This document shows positions 1 to 9,401 of a DNA stretch of 54,107 nt, one piece after another. Source of the DNA: Rahnella victoriana (GTDB lineage: Bacteria; Pseudomonadota; Gammaproteobacteria; Enterobacterales; Enterobacteriaceae); contig NZ_SJOJ01000035.1 in NCBI RefSeq assembly GCF_004330295.1, positions 1 to 54,107 on the forward strand, in the 5' to 3' direction. Position 1 is the stretch's first letter, and each line of letters opens with the position of its first letter. Position numbers and translations under genes: made by a program. The notes beneath the pieces are model-generated. The model was not told the origin of the DNA. It saw only the letters and a program-made list of their open reading frames with translations, and made no database searches.

Positions 1-79
1 TGGGAGGGGGTTTTAAATACAAAGCAATGAGTTAAAGCACACTTTGAATTTGGTTTTTGACCTTAATACCCCACCCCAG

Positions 80-182
80 CCCTCCCCTTCGCAGGGGAGG
101 GAGTTAATCGTGTTCCGCACTCAGCTGCAATAAAACCTGAACTGATTTTCGTCATGCTCCTCCCCCTGCGAAGGGGAGGAGC
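80..182. repeat. Inverted pair of REP-like palindromes
   Basis: Two GC-rich hairpins lie just past the 3' end of hemL. The first (80-101) has 9-bp arms, CCCTCCCCT and AGGGGAGGG, around a TCGC loop. The second (156-182) has 10-bp arms, GCTCCTCCCC and GGGGAGGAGC. Their cores are reverse complements of each other (CTTCGCAG against CTGCGAAG), so the same element occurs twice in opposite orientation, as in REP doublets. A G-rich run at 1-10 may be the edge of a further copy. Assignment to a repeat family needs a genome-wide count. Confidence 0.6.
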
Positions 183-197
183 CGACTTGACCAGATC

Positions 198-1478
198 TTA
201 AAGCTTAGCGAAACAGCGACGTGCGGCGTCGATGGTGCGCTGGATGTCTTCCTGAGTATGAGCGAGAGACATAAAGCCTGCCTCAAACGCGGAAGGGGCC
301 AGATACACGCCTTCTTCCAGCATCAGATGGAAGAACTTTTTGAAACGCTCAACGTCGCATTTCATCACATCCTGATAGCAGGTCACGGTTTCTGCGTCGG
401 TGAAGAACAGGCCGAACATGCCGCCGACGTGGTTCACCACGAACGGAATGTTTTCTTCCTGCGCCGCCTCCAGCAAGCCTTCTGCCAGTTGGGTGGTGCG
501 CTCCGTCAGGGTCTGATGAACGCCCGGCTGCGCGACCTGCGTCAGGCAGGCGATACCCGCCGCCATCGCAATCGGGTTACCGGAAAGCGTACCCGCCTGA
601 TAGACCGGACCGGTCGGTGCCAGCGCGTCCATCACGTCGCGACGGCCGCCAAAGGCGCCCACCGGCATCCCGCCGCCGATGATTTTGCCCAGACAGGTCA
701 GATCCGGCGTAACGTCGTAGTACTCCTGAGCACCGCCCAGCGCCACACGGAAACCGGTCATCACTTCGTCGATGATCAGCAGCGCGCCGAATTCATCACA
801 AATCTTGCGCAGACCCGGCAGGAATTCCGGCAGTGGCGGCACGCAGTTCATGTTGCCCGCGACCGGCTCAACGATGATACAGGCGATGTCGTCAGGGAAT
901 TGTTCGAACGCAGCGCGGACGGAATCCAGATCGTTATACGTACAGGTCAGCGTGTGTTTGGCGAAATCTGCCGGAACGCCCGGGGAGTTCGGCTGGCCGA
1001 GGGTCAGCGCGCCGGAACCGGCTTTCACCAGCAGGCAGTCAGCGTGGCCGTGATAGCAGCCTTCGAATTTGACGATTTTATCGCGATGCGTGAAGCCGCG
1101 CGCCAGACGGATGGCACTCATCGTCGCTTCGGTGCCGGAGTTCACCATGCGCACCATGTCCATGCTGGGTACCAGACCGGTCACCAGTTCGGCCATTTTC
1201 ACTTCCATCTCGGTCGGCGCGCCAAAGCTCAGGCCGCGTTCAGCCGCTTCAATCACCGCATTGCGGATGTCGGCATTGTTATGACCAAGCACCATCGGCC
1301 CCCATGAACCGACATAATCGATATAGGCTTTGCCATCGGCATCAAACAGGAAAGCGCCGTCAGCGCGCGCGATGAATAAGGGGACGCCGCCGACGCCGGA
1401 GAAGGCACGTACCGGCGAGTTAACACCGCCCGGGATTAGCGCTTGCGCCTGCGTGAACAGACTTTCTGACTTACTCAT
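198..1478 (-). CDS. hemL: Glutamate-1-semialdehyde 2,1-aminomutase
   Basis: A 426-residue cytosolic PLP enzyme that converts glutamate-1-semialdehyde to 5-aminolevulinate, the last step of the C5 route to tetrapyrroles. The family length is matched, and the PLP lysine K265 (LGKIIGGG) and the cofactor aspartate D237 (IIDEV) are present. The start has a good ribosome site (AGGAGC). It is transcribed away from clcA, as in E. coli, and appears to be a single-gene unit. The identification rests on near-uniform similarity to enterobacterial HemL and is secure. Confidence 0.98.
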   Translation of the reverse strand: MSKSESLFTQAQALIPGGVNSPVRAFSGVGGVPLFIARADGAFLFDADGKAYIDYVGSWGPMVLGHNNADIRNAVIEAAERGLSFGAPTEMEVKMAELVTGLVPSMDMVRMVNSGTEATMSAIRLARGFTHRDKIVKFEGCYHGHADCLLVKAGSGALTLGQPNSPGVPADFAKHTLTCTYNDLDSVRAAFEQFPDDIACIIVEPVAGNMNCVPPLPEFLPGLRKICDEFGALLIIDEVMTGFRVALGGAQEYYDVTPDLTCLGKIIGGGMPVGAFGGRRDVMDALAPTGPVYQAGTLSGNPIAMAAGIACLTQVAQPGVHQTLTERTTQLAEGLLEAAQEENIPFVVNHVGGMFGLFFTDAETVTCYQDVMKCDVERFKKFFHLMLEEGVYLAPSAFEAGFMSLAHTQEDIQRTIDAARRCFAKL

Positions 1479-1661
1479 TATTCGGCTCCTGAATTGCTGG
1501 GTTCAATATGTCTCGGAAAAATTTATGCGCCCATTCTAGTGAACTGAGCGGCGTTATCAAACCGTAAACCGTACGGCATTTTGTTGCAGATCCTGTCAGG
1601 ACGGCAATTTGTATGATTAAATTCATTCATCTTCCATAACCTTTTCTGTATATCCCTTTCC

Positions 1662-3128
1662 GTGATGAATGAATCAGACACTGAAATTTTAGCGGATGCA
1701 CCGGTGCGTGGCCCCCGCAAACGCAGCGAAATCCTGCGTCTTGTACTGCGCCGTGATAAAACGCCGGTCACCATTTTGCTTGTCGCTGCCGTGGTCGGTA
1801 CGGTCGCCGGTTTACTCGGCGTGGCGTTCGAGAAGGCGGTGAACTGGGTGATGGCGATCCGGCTTTCCGGGCTGGGCGTCCTCAGCAATTACTGGATCCT
1901 GCTGTGGCCGCTGACGTTTGTGTTCTCCGCCGCGCTGGCGATGGTCGGCTACTATCTGGTGCGGCGTTATGCCCCTGAAGCGGGTGGCTCGGGCATTCCC
2001 GAAATTGAAGGTGCGCTGGAGGAGTTGCGGCCGGTGCGCTGGTGGCGGGTGATCCCGGTGAAATTCTTTGGCGGCATGGGCACGCTCGGCGCGGGTATGG
2101 TGCTGGGCAGGGAAGGGCCGACCGTACAGATGGGCGCAAACGTCGGGAAAATGATGGTGGATATTTTCCGGCTGCGCAGCGCGGAAGCGCGGCACTCTCT
2201 GTTGGCGACGGGCGCAGCAGCGGGGCTTTCTGCGGCCTTCAATGCGCCGCTGGCCGGGATCTTGTTTATCCTCGAAGAGATGCGTTTGCAGTTCCGTTAC
2301 AGCCTGATCTCGATAAAAGCGGTGTTTATCGGGGTGATCATGTCGAGCATCGTTTTCCGTATTTTTAACGGCGACGGCGCAGTGATTGAAGTCGGCAGGC
2401 TGGCGAATGCGCCGCTCAATACGCTGTGGTTGTATCTGGTGTTGGGCATGGTGTTTGGTGTGGTCGGCGTCTGTTTTAACGCCCTGATTTTCCGCACGCA
2501 GGACATGTTTGCCCGCGTACATGGCGGAAATCTGCGCAAGATCCTGATTATCGGCGGCATGCTGGGCGGCTTCTGCGGCCTGCTCGGGCTGGTACATCAG
2601 GAAGTGACCGGCGGCGGTTTCGCGCTGATCCCGCTGGCGGCCGCAGGAAAATACAGCCTGATGATGCTGCTGGTGATTTTTGTTGTCCGCGTGGTGACCA
2701 CGCTGCTGTGCTTTGCTTCCGGCGCGCCGGGCGGGATTTTTGCCCCGATGCTGGCGCTCGGAACATTACTCGGTACGGCTTTCGGCACGGCGGCACTGGC
2801 GTGGTTCCCGCAATACGGTATTCAGCCCGCCACCTTTGCCATCGCCGGGATGGGCGCGTTATTTGCCGCCAGTGTGCGCGCACCGCTGACCGGGATCGTG
2901 CTGGTGCTGGAGATGACCGATAATTATCAGCTGATTTTACCGATGATCATTACCTGTCTCGGCGCGACCTTGCTGGCGCAGTTTTTGGGCGGTAAGCCCT
3001 TGTATTCCGCCATATTGACCCGCACCTTACAGAAGCAGGAACGCGAGAATGCTGAAAAAGCGCAGGCAGATGTCGTCGCCGAAGGCATCAATAAGCAGGA
3101 CAGCGCAGCCAAAAATGCCCATACTTGA
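1662..3128 (+). CDS. clcA: H+/Cl- exchange transporter ClcA
   Basis: A CLC-family antiporter of the inner membrane, 488 residues, exchanging two Cl- for one H+ and linked in E. coli to extreme acid resistance. The selectivity and gating signatures are visible: GSGIP, GREGP (external gating glutamate) and FILEEM (internal proton glutamate), then GAPGGIFAP near the C-terminus. The first codon may be GTG at 1662 or the adjacent ATG at 1665, and both give the same protein apart from one residue. The C-terminal tail is charged and poorly conserved. The stop codon lies inside the erpA control region. Confidence 0.97.
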   Translation: MMNESDTEILADAPVRGPRKRSEILRLVLRRDKTPVTILLVAAVVGTVAGLLGVAFEKAVNWVMAIRLSGLGVLSNYWILLWPLTFVFSAALAMVGYYLVRRYAPEAGGSGIPEIEGALEELRPVRWWRVIPVKFFGGMGTLGAGMVLGREGPTVQMGANVGKMMVDIFRLRSAEARHSLLATGAAAGLSAAFNAPLAGILFILEEMRLQFRYSLISIKAVFIGVIMSSIVFRIFNGDGAVIEVGRLANAPLNTLWLYLVLGMVFGVVGVCFNALIFRTQDMFARVHGGNLRKILIIGGMLGGFCGLLGLVHQEVTGGGFALIPLAAAGKYSLMMLLVIFVVRVVTTLLCFASGAPGGIFAPMLALGTLLGTAFGTAALAWFPQYGIQPATFAIAGMGALFAASVRAPLTGIVLVLEMTDNYQLILPMIITCLGATLLAQFLGGKPLYSAILTRTLQKQERENAEKAQADVVAEGINKQDSAAKNAHT

Positions 3129-3153
3129 AGCATTAACTCAGGTATAAGATAAT
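3121..3153 (+). promoter_or_regulatory. erpA promoter with IscR type-1-like site
   Basis: Positions 3121-3145 match 20 of 25 positions of the type-1 IscR consensus as I recall it, with both outer halves intact (ATACTTGA at the left, TCAGGTAT at the right). The site covers the clcA stop codon. A sigma-70-like promoter overlaps it: TTGAAG at 3124-3129, 18 bp, then GATAAT at 3148-3153. In E. coli erpA (yadR) is an IscR-repressed gene with this class of site, so the function fits. Binding itself is inferred. Confidence 0.7.
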
Positions 3154-3216
3154 GAGTATATTATTCAGACAGTCAATCCGGCGGCCTGAACAAATGCGGA
3201 TTGGGAGTGAGAAATT

Positions 3217-3576
3217 ATGAGTGAAGCATTGTTGAATGAAACAACCGCGTTGCCGTTACAGTTTACTGAGGCCGCTGCGCGTAAAGTGAAAAACCTGATT
3301 TCCGACGAAGAAAACCCGAACCTGAAACTGCGCGTGTACATCACCGGCGGCGGTTGCAGCGGATTCCAGTACGGTTTCACCTTTGACGACAAAATTAATG
3401 ACGGCGACATGACCATCGAAAAAGCCGGTGTGGCGCTGGTGGTTGACCCGATGAGCCTGCAATATCTGGTCGGCGGTTCGGTGGATTACACCGAAGGGCT
3501 GGAAGGTTCACGTTTCGTGGTGACTAACCCGAATGCAAAAACCACCTGTGGGTGCGGCTCTTCCTTCAGCATCTGA
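3217..3576 (+). CDS. erpA: Iron-sulfur cluster insertion protein ErpA
   Basis: An A-type Fe-S carrier, 119 residues, that passes clusters to target apoproteins, including the isoprenoid enzymes IspG and IspH in E. coli. The three cluster ligands are present: C47 (GGGCSGF) and C111/C113 ([10 protein letters not shown]). The N-terminus is a few residues longer than in E. coli. The ATG at 3217 is preceded by a weak GGGAG. It stands alone between clcA and a strong terminator, under a predicted IscR-controlled promoter. Confidence 0.97.
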   Translation: MSEALLNETTALPLQFTEAAARKVKNLISDEENPNLKLRVYITGGGCSGFQYGFTFDDKINDGDMTIEKAGVALVVDPMSLQYLVGGSVDYTEGLEGSRFVVTNPNAKTTCGCGSSFSI

Positions 3577-3623
3577 TTACCCTTCAAGCCCGAATGATTT
3601 AGGGTAAAGATTTTGTAGAAATT

Positions 3624-3660
3624 AAAAGCCCGTTTGCTGATAGCAGACGGGCTTTTTTTA
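3624..3660 (+). terminator. Intrinsic terminator of erpA
   Basis: A 15-bp stem with one G-U pair (AAAAGCCCGTTTGCT against AGCAGACGGGCTTTT) around a GAT loop is followed by a T run. It lies 48 bp after the erpA stop and in front of the convergent small gene. Confidence 0.9.
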
Positions 3661-3714
3661 TGGTCAAACTTTGTGAGGGAAGGGCGCTCAGGTAAGTGAG
3701 CATTCACAAGGGGG

Positions 3715-3960
3715 TTACCATTCGACGGTCACCAGCTTCGAATCCATGCTGATGCCGGGAACGGCGGTGAGCATCATTTCGCTGATGTGGGGCTGCATCA
3801 TCGTCCGGCTGGCGCAGGTGACGGACGTGCCGCTGTGTGCCGCATCAATCTTGCAACTGGGCAGGATCGTCAGACTGACACCAATCTGGCCGCCCACCAT
3901 GCCCGCGACCGCAAACAACGGGCTCAGGGCGAGCAGCGCGCTGAGTAAAAGAGCTTTCAT
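3715..3960 (-). CDS. Small secreted pilin-like protein, unknown function
   Basis: An 81-residue product with a clear Sec signal peptide (MKALLLSALLALSPLFAVA). The mature part opens with GGQIGVSLTILPSCKI, close to the GQVGVQLTISTGCTV that opens the main Csu pilin subunit near 23.1 kb. It ends in LVTVEW, like the terminal ATLSW strand of those pilins. The central part of a spore-coat-U domain is missing, and two cysteines could form a disulfide. AGGA lies about ten bases before the ATG. It could be a remnant, a chain terminator or an independent small periplasmic protein. The relation to the Csu subunits is my reading of the ends only. Confidence 0.65.
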   Translation of the reverse strand: MKALLLSALLALSPLFAVAGMVGGQIGVSLTILPSCKIDAAHSGTSVTCASRTMMQPHISEMMLTAVPGISMDSKLVTVEW

Positions 3961-4285
3961 TATTGTTATTCCTGCTGGTGTAGAACGATAAAATCAGCCT
4001 GGCTGAAAAGGTTATCGGTCTAAATTTTACGGCCTTTAATCCGGATTTCTTATGATCGGGAAATAAGTCACGTTTTTATCGTGTATCGCGCCGTTATTCT
4101 TATTATTTCGTTTGTAATACAAAGAGATAATTTTAAAGCGAGGGCTGGCAACGTACGTAGGATTTTACGCCGGATATGCTACCAGATGACAGGGCAGAAT
4201 TATTGATTTCGGTTAATAAAGCAACAATTCGGAAAAATGCCATGCCGGTTATTTGCGGGGGCAGGGCTAAATAGTTAGTAAGCAT
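3961..4285. other. Intergenic stretch, no gene seen
   Basis: 325 bases, AT-rich in the middle, between the small secreted protein and btuF. It must carry the promoter of the minus-strand small gene. I see no convincing reading frame, hairpin terminator or operator. Confidence 0.5.
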
Positions 4286-5101
4286 TCACCCCTGAGGCAA
4301 GGCTGCCAGCTGAGGGCAAAGCTGACGGGCGGCCAGAAGGATCCGCGGCCCCGCACGGCTGAACCAGTCGGCATCCAGCGCAATCACCGGCACGCTGAAC
4401 AACGAACGCCAGTAATCCTCAATCACCTGTTTTTGTGATTTTCCGCCCGATATAACAATCACCTGCGGATGACGGCTTAAAACCTGTTCCCGGCTGACCT
4501 GAGGCCACGGCACACGGCTGTCGGCGAAAATGTTTTTTGCACCACAGACGTCCAGCACTTCGCTTTGCATCGTGGCCGACGAGGCGGTAAACAACGGCTG
4601 GGTGCCGAACTGAATAAAGGCCGGAACCGGCTTTTCACGGTGATATTTCAGCTTAAGAGCCTGCCATTGCTGGCGGAAATCGGCGGCGGCGTGTTTTGCC
4701 ATTTCCGGTGAAGGGCTGTAAATCGCCAGTTGTTCCAGCGCCTGCGCCACCTGCCCGGCATTTTGCGGATCAAGATAAACCACGCGGATGCCCAGCGAAG
4801 TGAGCTGATCAAGCGGACGCTGCGGATTGCCGCCCCGCCAGGCGAGCACCAGATCCGGTTTCAATGTCACGATGCGTTCGACATTGATCCCCTGCCAGTT
4901 CGCCACCTGTTCCAGCTTGCTGGCCTGGGGCGGATAATCGGAGTAAGCACTAACTCCGACTAACCGGTCGCCCAGACCGGCAGCGTACGCCAGTTCGGTC
5001 AGATTAGGTGCCAGACTGATCACCCGTTGCGCCGGTGCCGCGATAACCGCAGCAGGCATCAGCAGGCAAAGCAACATGAGACAGAACCGGCGCAGTATCA
5101 C
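4286..5101 (-). CDS. btuF: Vitamin B12-binding periplasmic protein BtuF
   Basis: The substrate-binding protein of the BtuCD-F cobalamin importer, 271 residues with a Sec signal peptide of about 22 residues. The mature protein begins [19 protein letters not shown], the typical opening of the family, and WRGGNPQ matches the cobalamin-binding region. The start is GTG at 5101, only 7 bases after the mtnN stop, so the pair is probably cotranscribed and translationally linked as in E. coli. The ribosome site would lie within the end of mtnN. Confidence 0.95.
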   Translation of the reverse strand: MILRRFCLMLLCLLMPAAVIAAPAQRVISLAPNLTELAYAAGLGDRLVGVSAYSDYPPQASKLEQVANWQGINVERIVTLKPDLVLAWRGGNPQRPLDQLTSLGIRVVYLDPQNAGQVAQALEQLAIYSPSPEMAKHAAADFRQQWQALKLKYHREKPVPAFIQFGTQPLFTASSATMQSEVLDVCGAKNIFADSRVPWPQVSREQVLSRHPQVIVISGGKSQKQVIEDYWRSLFSVPVIALDADWFSRAGPRILLAARQLCPQLAALPQG

Positions 5102-5108
5102 GTGACGG

Positions 5109-5813
5109 TTACTCTTCTGACGCGGCCAGCGCAGTCAGCATTGCATCAACCATCAGGGTAGATTGTTGTGCAGCCACCACCAGAAACTCTTCGAAGCTCA
5201 GGTGAGATTCACCGTCCGCCACGTCAGAAATCGCGCGAACCACCACGAAAGGTGTGCCAAACAGATGGCAGACGTGGCCGATGGCCGCCGCTTCCATTTC
5301 GACAGCAGCCACCTGCGGGAAGGTGGCGCGGATGCGTGCCAGCGGCGCAGCGCCGTTGATGAAAGCATCGCCGCTGCACACCAGACCGCGTACGGCGTTC
5401 AGGTTCAGTTCACGGATGCAGTTTTCAGCCAGCGTAATCAGTTCAGGATCGGCGGTGAAGGCGGGCGGGCAACCGGCCATCTGACCCGGCTCATAACCAA
5501 ATGCGGTGACGTCGGCATCGTGATAACGCACTTCGTCCGATACCACGATATCGCCCACTTTCAGCGTTTTCGCCAGACCGCCTGCGGAACCGGTATTGAT
5601 CACCACGTCAGGGCGGCAATGTTCCAGTAACAGCGTGGTGCCCATGGCGGCAGACACTTTACCGATGCCGGATTTCAGCAGCGCCACGTCCACGCCGTTT
5701 AACTGGCCGGTGTAGATTTCGCAGCCTGCACGTTCGATGGTCTGACGGTTAATGATTTTGTCGCGCAGCAGGGTCACTTCCTGCTCCATTGCGCCGATGA
5801 TGCCTACTTTCAT
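5109..5813 (-). CDS. mtnN: 5'-methylthioadenosine/S-adenosylhomocysteine nucleosidase
   Basis: A cytosolic nucleosidase that cleaves adenine from methylthioadenosine and S-adenosylhomocysteine, feeding methionine salvage and AI-2 synthesis. The product is 234 residues when started at the ATG at 5813 ([13 protein letters not shown]), which matches the family N-terminus. The reading frame is open for 21 codons upstream, but those do not resemble the family. The catalytic E12, the EMEAAA motif and the AISD motif are visible. It heads a two-gene unit with btuF and diverges from dgt. Confidence 0.96.
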   Translation of the reverse strand: MKVGIIGAMEQEVTLLRDKIINRQTIERAGCEIYTGQLNGVDVALLKSGIGKVSAAMGTTLLLEHCRPDVVINTGSAGGLAKTLKVGDIVVSDEVRYHDADVTAFGYEPGQMAGCPPAFTADPELITLAENCIRELNLNAVRGLVCSGDAFINGAAPLARIRATFPQVAAVEMEAAAIGHVCHLFGTPFVVVRAISDVADGESHLSFEEFLVVAAQQSTLMVDAMLTALAASEE

Positions 5814-5995
5814 ATAAATACTCGCAGATGTGGGTGGAATGAGCCGCAGCGGGTGCGGAATTGAAGGTTTAATCACGAAAACAATGCGCGATAGTCTATC
5901 ATGGCTAGTGACAAGAGATAATGCGTTTGGGATGCGGGTTTGTAACGCAACCGCGTGTCACTTAGACGCGTGAGTGGCTGAAAAGGTGGGAAATC

Positions 5996-7510
5996 ATGTC
6001 CGGGATCGATTTTAAAGCGAAATTCAATTTTCAACGCCCTTTCAGTGCCACGATCGAGGCGCGCGATGCCTATGACGTCGTCCGTCAGTTTGAAAGCGAT
6101 CGCGGACGGATTATTAACTCCGCCGCCATCCGCCGCCTGCAACAAAAGACGCAGGTGTTCCCGCTGGAGAAAAACGCCGCCGTCCGCAGCCGCCTGACCC
6201 ATTCCCTGGAAGTTCAGCAGGTGGGGCGTCACATCGCCAAAGAAATTTTGCACCGTCTGCGCCGTCAGGGAAAGCTTGAGGCTTACGGGCTGGACGACGT
6301 GACCGATCCCTTTGAAAGCGTGGTGGAAATGGCGTGCCTGATGCATGACATCGGCAACCCGCCGTTCGGCCATTTCGGTGAATCTGCCATTAACAACTGG
6401 TTTGCCAGACGCATGGATACCGCCGGATGTGGCGAAACGCCGCCGGAAACCGATGCCTGTCTGGTCGCCTGTCTGCGCCTGACGTCCGGCGACGTTGAAC
6501 TCAACCGCCTGCGCAGCAAAATCCGCTATGACCTGTGCAATTTTGAAGGCAACGCGCAGGCTATCCGGCTGGTGTTTACGCTGCTGAAACTCAATCTGAC
6601 CTACAGCCAGACCGCCTGCATCCTGAAATACACCCGCCCGGCGTATTCGCTGAGCAAACTGCCGTCGCATGATTATCTGATGAAAAAGCCAGGGTTTTAT
6701 CTGGCGGAAGAACCTTTCATCAAAAAACTGCGCAGCGAGCTGGATCTGGGGGAATTTAACCGTTTTCCACTGACTTACATTATGGAAGCGGCCGATGACA
6801 TTTCTTACTGTATTGCGGATCTGGAAGATGCGGTGGAGAAAAGTATTTTCAGCGTGGATCAGCTATATAAGTATCTGTGCCGCGAATGGGGCGAGATCGG
6901 CAAAAACGACTTCTTCGATAAAGTGGTACGTACCGCTTACGAAAAAATGGATAACGCCAAAACGTTCCGTAATCCGGTGGATTACTTCTTTATGGAACTG
7001 CGCGTGCAGACCGTCAAGCAACTGGTGCCGCATGCGGCCCGCCGGTTCATTGATAATATAGAAGATATTTATCAGGGCACCTTTAATCACGCGTTACTTG
7101 AAGATGACAGTCAGGCCAACCGGTTGTTAGAAATTTATAAAAGCGTGGCCTTCAAACAGGTATTCAACCATCCCGAAGTGGAAGAGCTGGAATTACAAGG
7201 CTACCGGGTGATCAGCGGATTGCTGGATATTTACAGCCCGCTGCTGGATATGCCGCTGACCGATTTTACTCAGCTGGTTCAGGAAGATACGCACCGGAAA
7301 TATCCGATAGAAACCCGTCTGTTGCATAAGATTTCTGCCAAACACCGTCTGGCCTACAACAATGCGGTGGCGGCGCTGGAAGGATTACCGGTGGCGGAAC
7401 ATGCCGCGCAGGAATTTTATTACCGGGCGCGAATGATTCAGGATTATATCAGCGGAATGACCGACCTTTATGCGTATGATGAATACAGAAGACTCATGGC
7501 TGCGGAATAG
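5996..7510 (+). CDS. dgt: Deoxyguanosinetriphosphate triphosphohydrolase
   Basis: An HD-superfamily dGTPase that hydrolyses dGTP to deoxyguanosine and tripolyphosphate. The length of 504 residues is nearly equal to the E. coli enzyme. The metal ligands H69, H117-D118 ([11 protein letters not shown]) and H126 are in place. The ATG at 5996 follows GGTGGG. The order mtnN < > dgt > degP is the enterobacterial standard. Confidence 0.97.
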   Translation: MSGIDFKAKFNFQRPFSATIEARDAYDVVRQFESDRGRIINSAAIRRLQQKTQVFPLEKNAAVRSRLTHSLEVQQVGRHIAKEILHRLRRQGKLEAYGLDDVTDPFESVVEMACLMHDIGNPPFGHFGESAINNWFARRMDTAGCGETPPETDACLVACLRLTSGDVELNRLRSKIRYDLCNFEGNAQAIRLVFTLLKLNLTYSQTACILKYTRPAYSLSKLPSHDYLMKKPGFYLAEEPFIKKLRSELDLGEFNRFPLTYIMEAADDISYCIADLEDAVEKSIFSVDQLYKYLCREWGEIGKNDFFDKVVRTAYEKMDNAKTFRNPVDYFFMELRVQTVKQLVPHAARRFIDNIEDIYQGTFNHALLEDDSQANRLLEIYKSVAFKQVFNHPEVEELELQGYRVISGLLDIYSPLLDMPLTDFTQLVQEDTHRKYPIETRLLHKISAKHRLAYNNAVAALEGLPVAEHAAQEFYYRARMIQDYISGMTDLYAYDEYRRLMAAE

Positions 7511-7585
7511 TTCTCATTAAAAGGAAAGTTTAAATGTCTTTAATTTTCTTTACGGAACTGTCTGAAAAAACGCCATTTGTAAATG

Positions 7586-7612
7586 CTGACAATACTTTTT
7601 TACCATTGTCAG
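7586..7612. promoter_or_regulatory. Perfect 8-bp inverted repeat upstream of degP
   Basis: CTGACAAT (7586-7593) and ATTGTCAG (7605-7612) are exact reverse complements separated by 11 bases. The repeat lies just before the predicted sigma-E promoter. No T run follows, so it is not a typical dgt terminator. An operator role is only a guess. Confidence 0.4.
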
Positions 7613-7623
7613 ATCGACCCTGA

Positions 7624-7652
7624 TGAACTTCACGCTATTAATACCATCTCAG
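7624..7652 (+). promoter_or_regulatory. Sigma-E promoter of degP
   Basis: TGAACTT at 7624-7630 is followed by 16 bp and TCTCA at 7647-7651. The element matches the E. coli degP sigma-E promoter, as I recall it, across most of the -35 and the CGCTATNAANAC spacer. This places degP under envelope-stress control. The transcript would have an untranslated leader of about 60 bases. Confidence 0.78.
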
Positions 7653-7716
7653 TATCACGACTACCAAGCAATGCGACTATTTTGGTTGCCACAATAATTT
7701 TAAGAGATCCTGAAAA

Positions 7717-9162
7717 ATGAAAAAATCGAGTTTATTCCTCAGCGCATTAGCGTTAAGTATCAGTATGGCAATGGCCCCGGTTTCTTCTGCGCTGGCGGCC
7801 GAAACGGCGTCTTCCAGCACGACGCAGCTGCCAAGTCTGGCACCGATGCTTGAGAAAGTGATGCCGTCCGTGGTGAGCGTTAACGTCGAAGGCAGCGCAC
7901 CGGTGAAAACACCGCGTATGGGCCAGCAGTTCCAGCAGTTCTTTGGTCAGAATTCACCGCTGTGTCAGGACGGTTCGCCGTTCCAGGGCTCGCCGGTTTG
8001 TCAGGGCGGCGGTCAGGGTCCAGATGGTCAGCCCGCACCTGAGCAGAAAGAAGATTTCCGTGCGCTGGGTTCCGGCGTGATCATTGATGCCGATAAAGGT
8101 TATGTGGTCACCAACAACCACGTGGTGGATAACGCCACCAAAATCAGCGTACAGCTTAACGATGGCCGTAAGTTCGACGCGAAAGTGATCGGCAAAGATC
8201 CGCGTTCTGACATTGCAGTGATCCAGTTACAAAATGCGAAAAACCTGACGGCCATTAAAATGGCGGATTCCGAGCAGCTGCGCGTCGGCGATTACACCGT
8301 GGCGATCGGTAACCCGTACGGTCTGGGTGAAACCGTGACCTCCGGTATCGTTTCTGCGCTGGGACGTTCCGGCCTGAACATCGAAAACTACGAGAACTTC
8401 ATCCAGACGGATGCGGCGATCAACCGCGGTAACTCCGGCGGTGCGCTGGTGAACCTCAACGGTGAACTGATCGGCCTGAACACTGCGATCCTGGCACCGG
8501 ATGGCGGCAACATCGGTATCGGTTTTGCGATCCCAAGTAACATGGTGAAAAACCTGTCCAAACAGATGATCGAATTCGGTCAGGTGAAACGTGGCGAACT
8601 GGGCATCATGGGCACCGAGCTGAACTCTGAACTGGCGAAAGCCATGAAAGTGGACGCCCAACGTGGCGCATTTATCAGCCAGGTGATGCCGAAATCTGCG
8701 GCTGAAAAAGCGGGCATCAAAGCCGGTGACGTGATCCTGAGCATGAACGGTAAACCGATCAGCAGCTTCGCTTCGTTCCGTGCGGATATCGGCACCATGC
8801 CAATCGGCACCAAAGTCACCCTCGGCCTGCTGCGTGAAGGCAAACCGATGAACGTGGACGTGACCATTGAGCAAAGTACTCAGACACCTAAAGTCGAATC
8901 CGGCAACATTTACACCGGTATCGAAGGGGCGGAACTGAGCAACGGCGCAGCGGGCGACCAGAAAGGCGTGAAAGTGGATGACGTGAAAGCCGGTTCTACC
9001 GCCGCGCGCATCGGCCTGAAAAAAGGCGACGTGATCCTGGGCGTGAATCAGCAGAAAGTCGCCAATCTGGGCGAACTGCGTAAAATTCTCGACACCAAGC
9101 CAAACGTTCTGGCGCTGGATATTCAGCGTGGCGACACCTCGATTTATCTGCTGGCGCAGTAA
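7717..9162 (+). CDS. degP: Periplasmic serine protease/chaperone DegP
   Basis: An HtrA-family protease-chaperone of 481 residues that degrades or holds misfolded envelope proteins. The order is a signal peptide (about 1-28, cleaved after ALA), a trypsin-like domain with the triad H135, D165 and S240 (NRGNSGGALV), then two PDZ domains (about 285-375 and 395-478). The LA loop keeps two cysteines, C83 and C95, as in E. coli DegP, which separates it from DegQ. A terminator follows the stop, so the gene is monocistronic. Confidence 0.97.
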   Translation: MKKSSLFLSALALSISMAMAPVSSALAAETASSSTTQLPSLAPMLEKVMPSVVSVNVEGSAPVKTPRMGQQFQQFFGQNSPLCQDGSPFQGSPVCQGGGQGPDGQPAPEQKEDFRALGSGVIIDADKGYVVTNNHVVDNATKISVQLNDGRKFDAKVIGKDPRSDIAVIQLQNAKNLTAIKMADSEQLRVGDYTVAIGNPYGLGETVTSGIVSALGRSGLNIENYENFIQTDAAINRGNSGGALVNLNGELIGLNTAILAPDGGNIGIGFAIPSNMVKNLSKQMIEFGQVKRGELGIMGTELNSELAKAMKVDAQRGAFISQVMPKSAAEKAGIKAGDVILSMNGKPISSFASFRADIGTMPIGTKVTLGLLREGKPMNVDVTIEQSTQTPKVESGNIYTGIEGAELSNGAAGDQKGVKVDDVKAGSTAARIGLKKGDVILGVNQQKVANLGELRKILDTKPNVLALDIQRGDTSIYLLAQ

Positions 9163-9187
9163 TTTCTGCCCGCAGTGTCCCGACAAG

Positions 9188-9213
9188 AAGCACGCTTCGG
9201 CGTGCTTTTTTTT
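9188..9213 (+). terminator. Intrinsic terminator of degP
   Basis: An 8-bp stem, AAGCACGC and GCGTGCTT, closed by a stable TTCG tetraloop and followed by a T run. Confidence 0.93.
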
Positions 9214-9263
9214 GTCTGCTGTTCAGCGTTTCCCACCCATGACCGGTTTTTTGCAGGCAAGTC

Positions 9264-9332
9264 TGGGCATTTGCTTAAAAATGTGACTTTCCCCGCAACT
9301 TCAACAGGCGCTTTCGCTCTTTGGGCATTTGC
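9264..9332 (+). promoter_or_regulatory. Two copies of TGGGCATTTGC upstream of cdaR
   Basis: The exact 11-mer TGGGCATTTGC occurs at 9264-9274 and 9322-9332. A third exact copy lies upstream of gudP. The second copy runs into a possible extended -10 (TGCATAAT). Sharing between the regulator's own promoter and the operon it controls makes this a candidate CdaR operator. I do not recall the published CdaR motif, so the assignment is inference from position. Confidence 0.5.
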
Positions 9333-9401
9333 ATAATGTATGGCCGTCCCGGCCTGAGTATGCTGTTTTTACAACGATAAAACAGGCAAGGCAGGGGCTC
9401 C

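Noticed and set aside
258-1307. Long plus-strand frame opposite hemL
   Set aside because: It is antisense to a secure gene, is rich in His, Arg and Gln as expected of a shadow of GC-rich codons, and resembles no family.
1812-2597. Long minus-strand frame opposite clcA
   Set aside because: Same reason: a shadow of clcA with a composition skewed to His, Gln and Arg.
8227-9186. 319-codon minus-strand frame opposite degP
   Set aside because: It is fully antisense to degP and runs through its terminator; no ribosome site or family.
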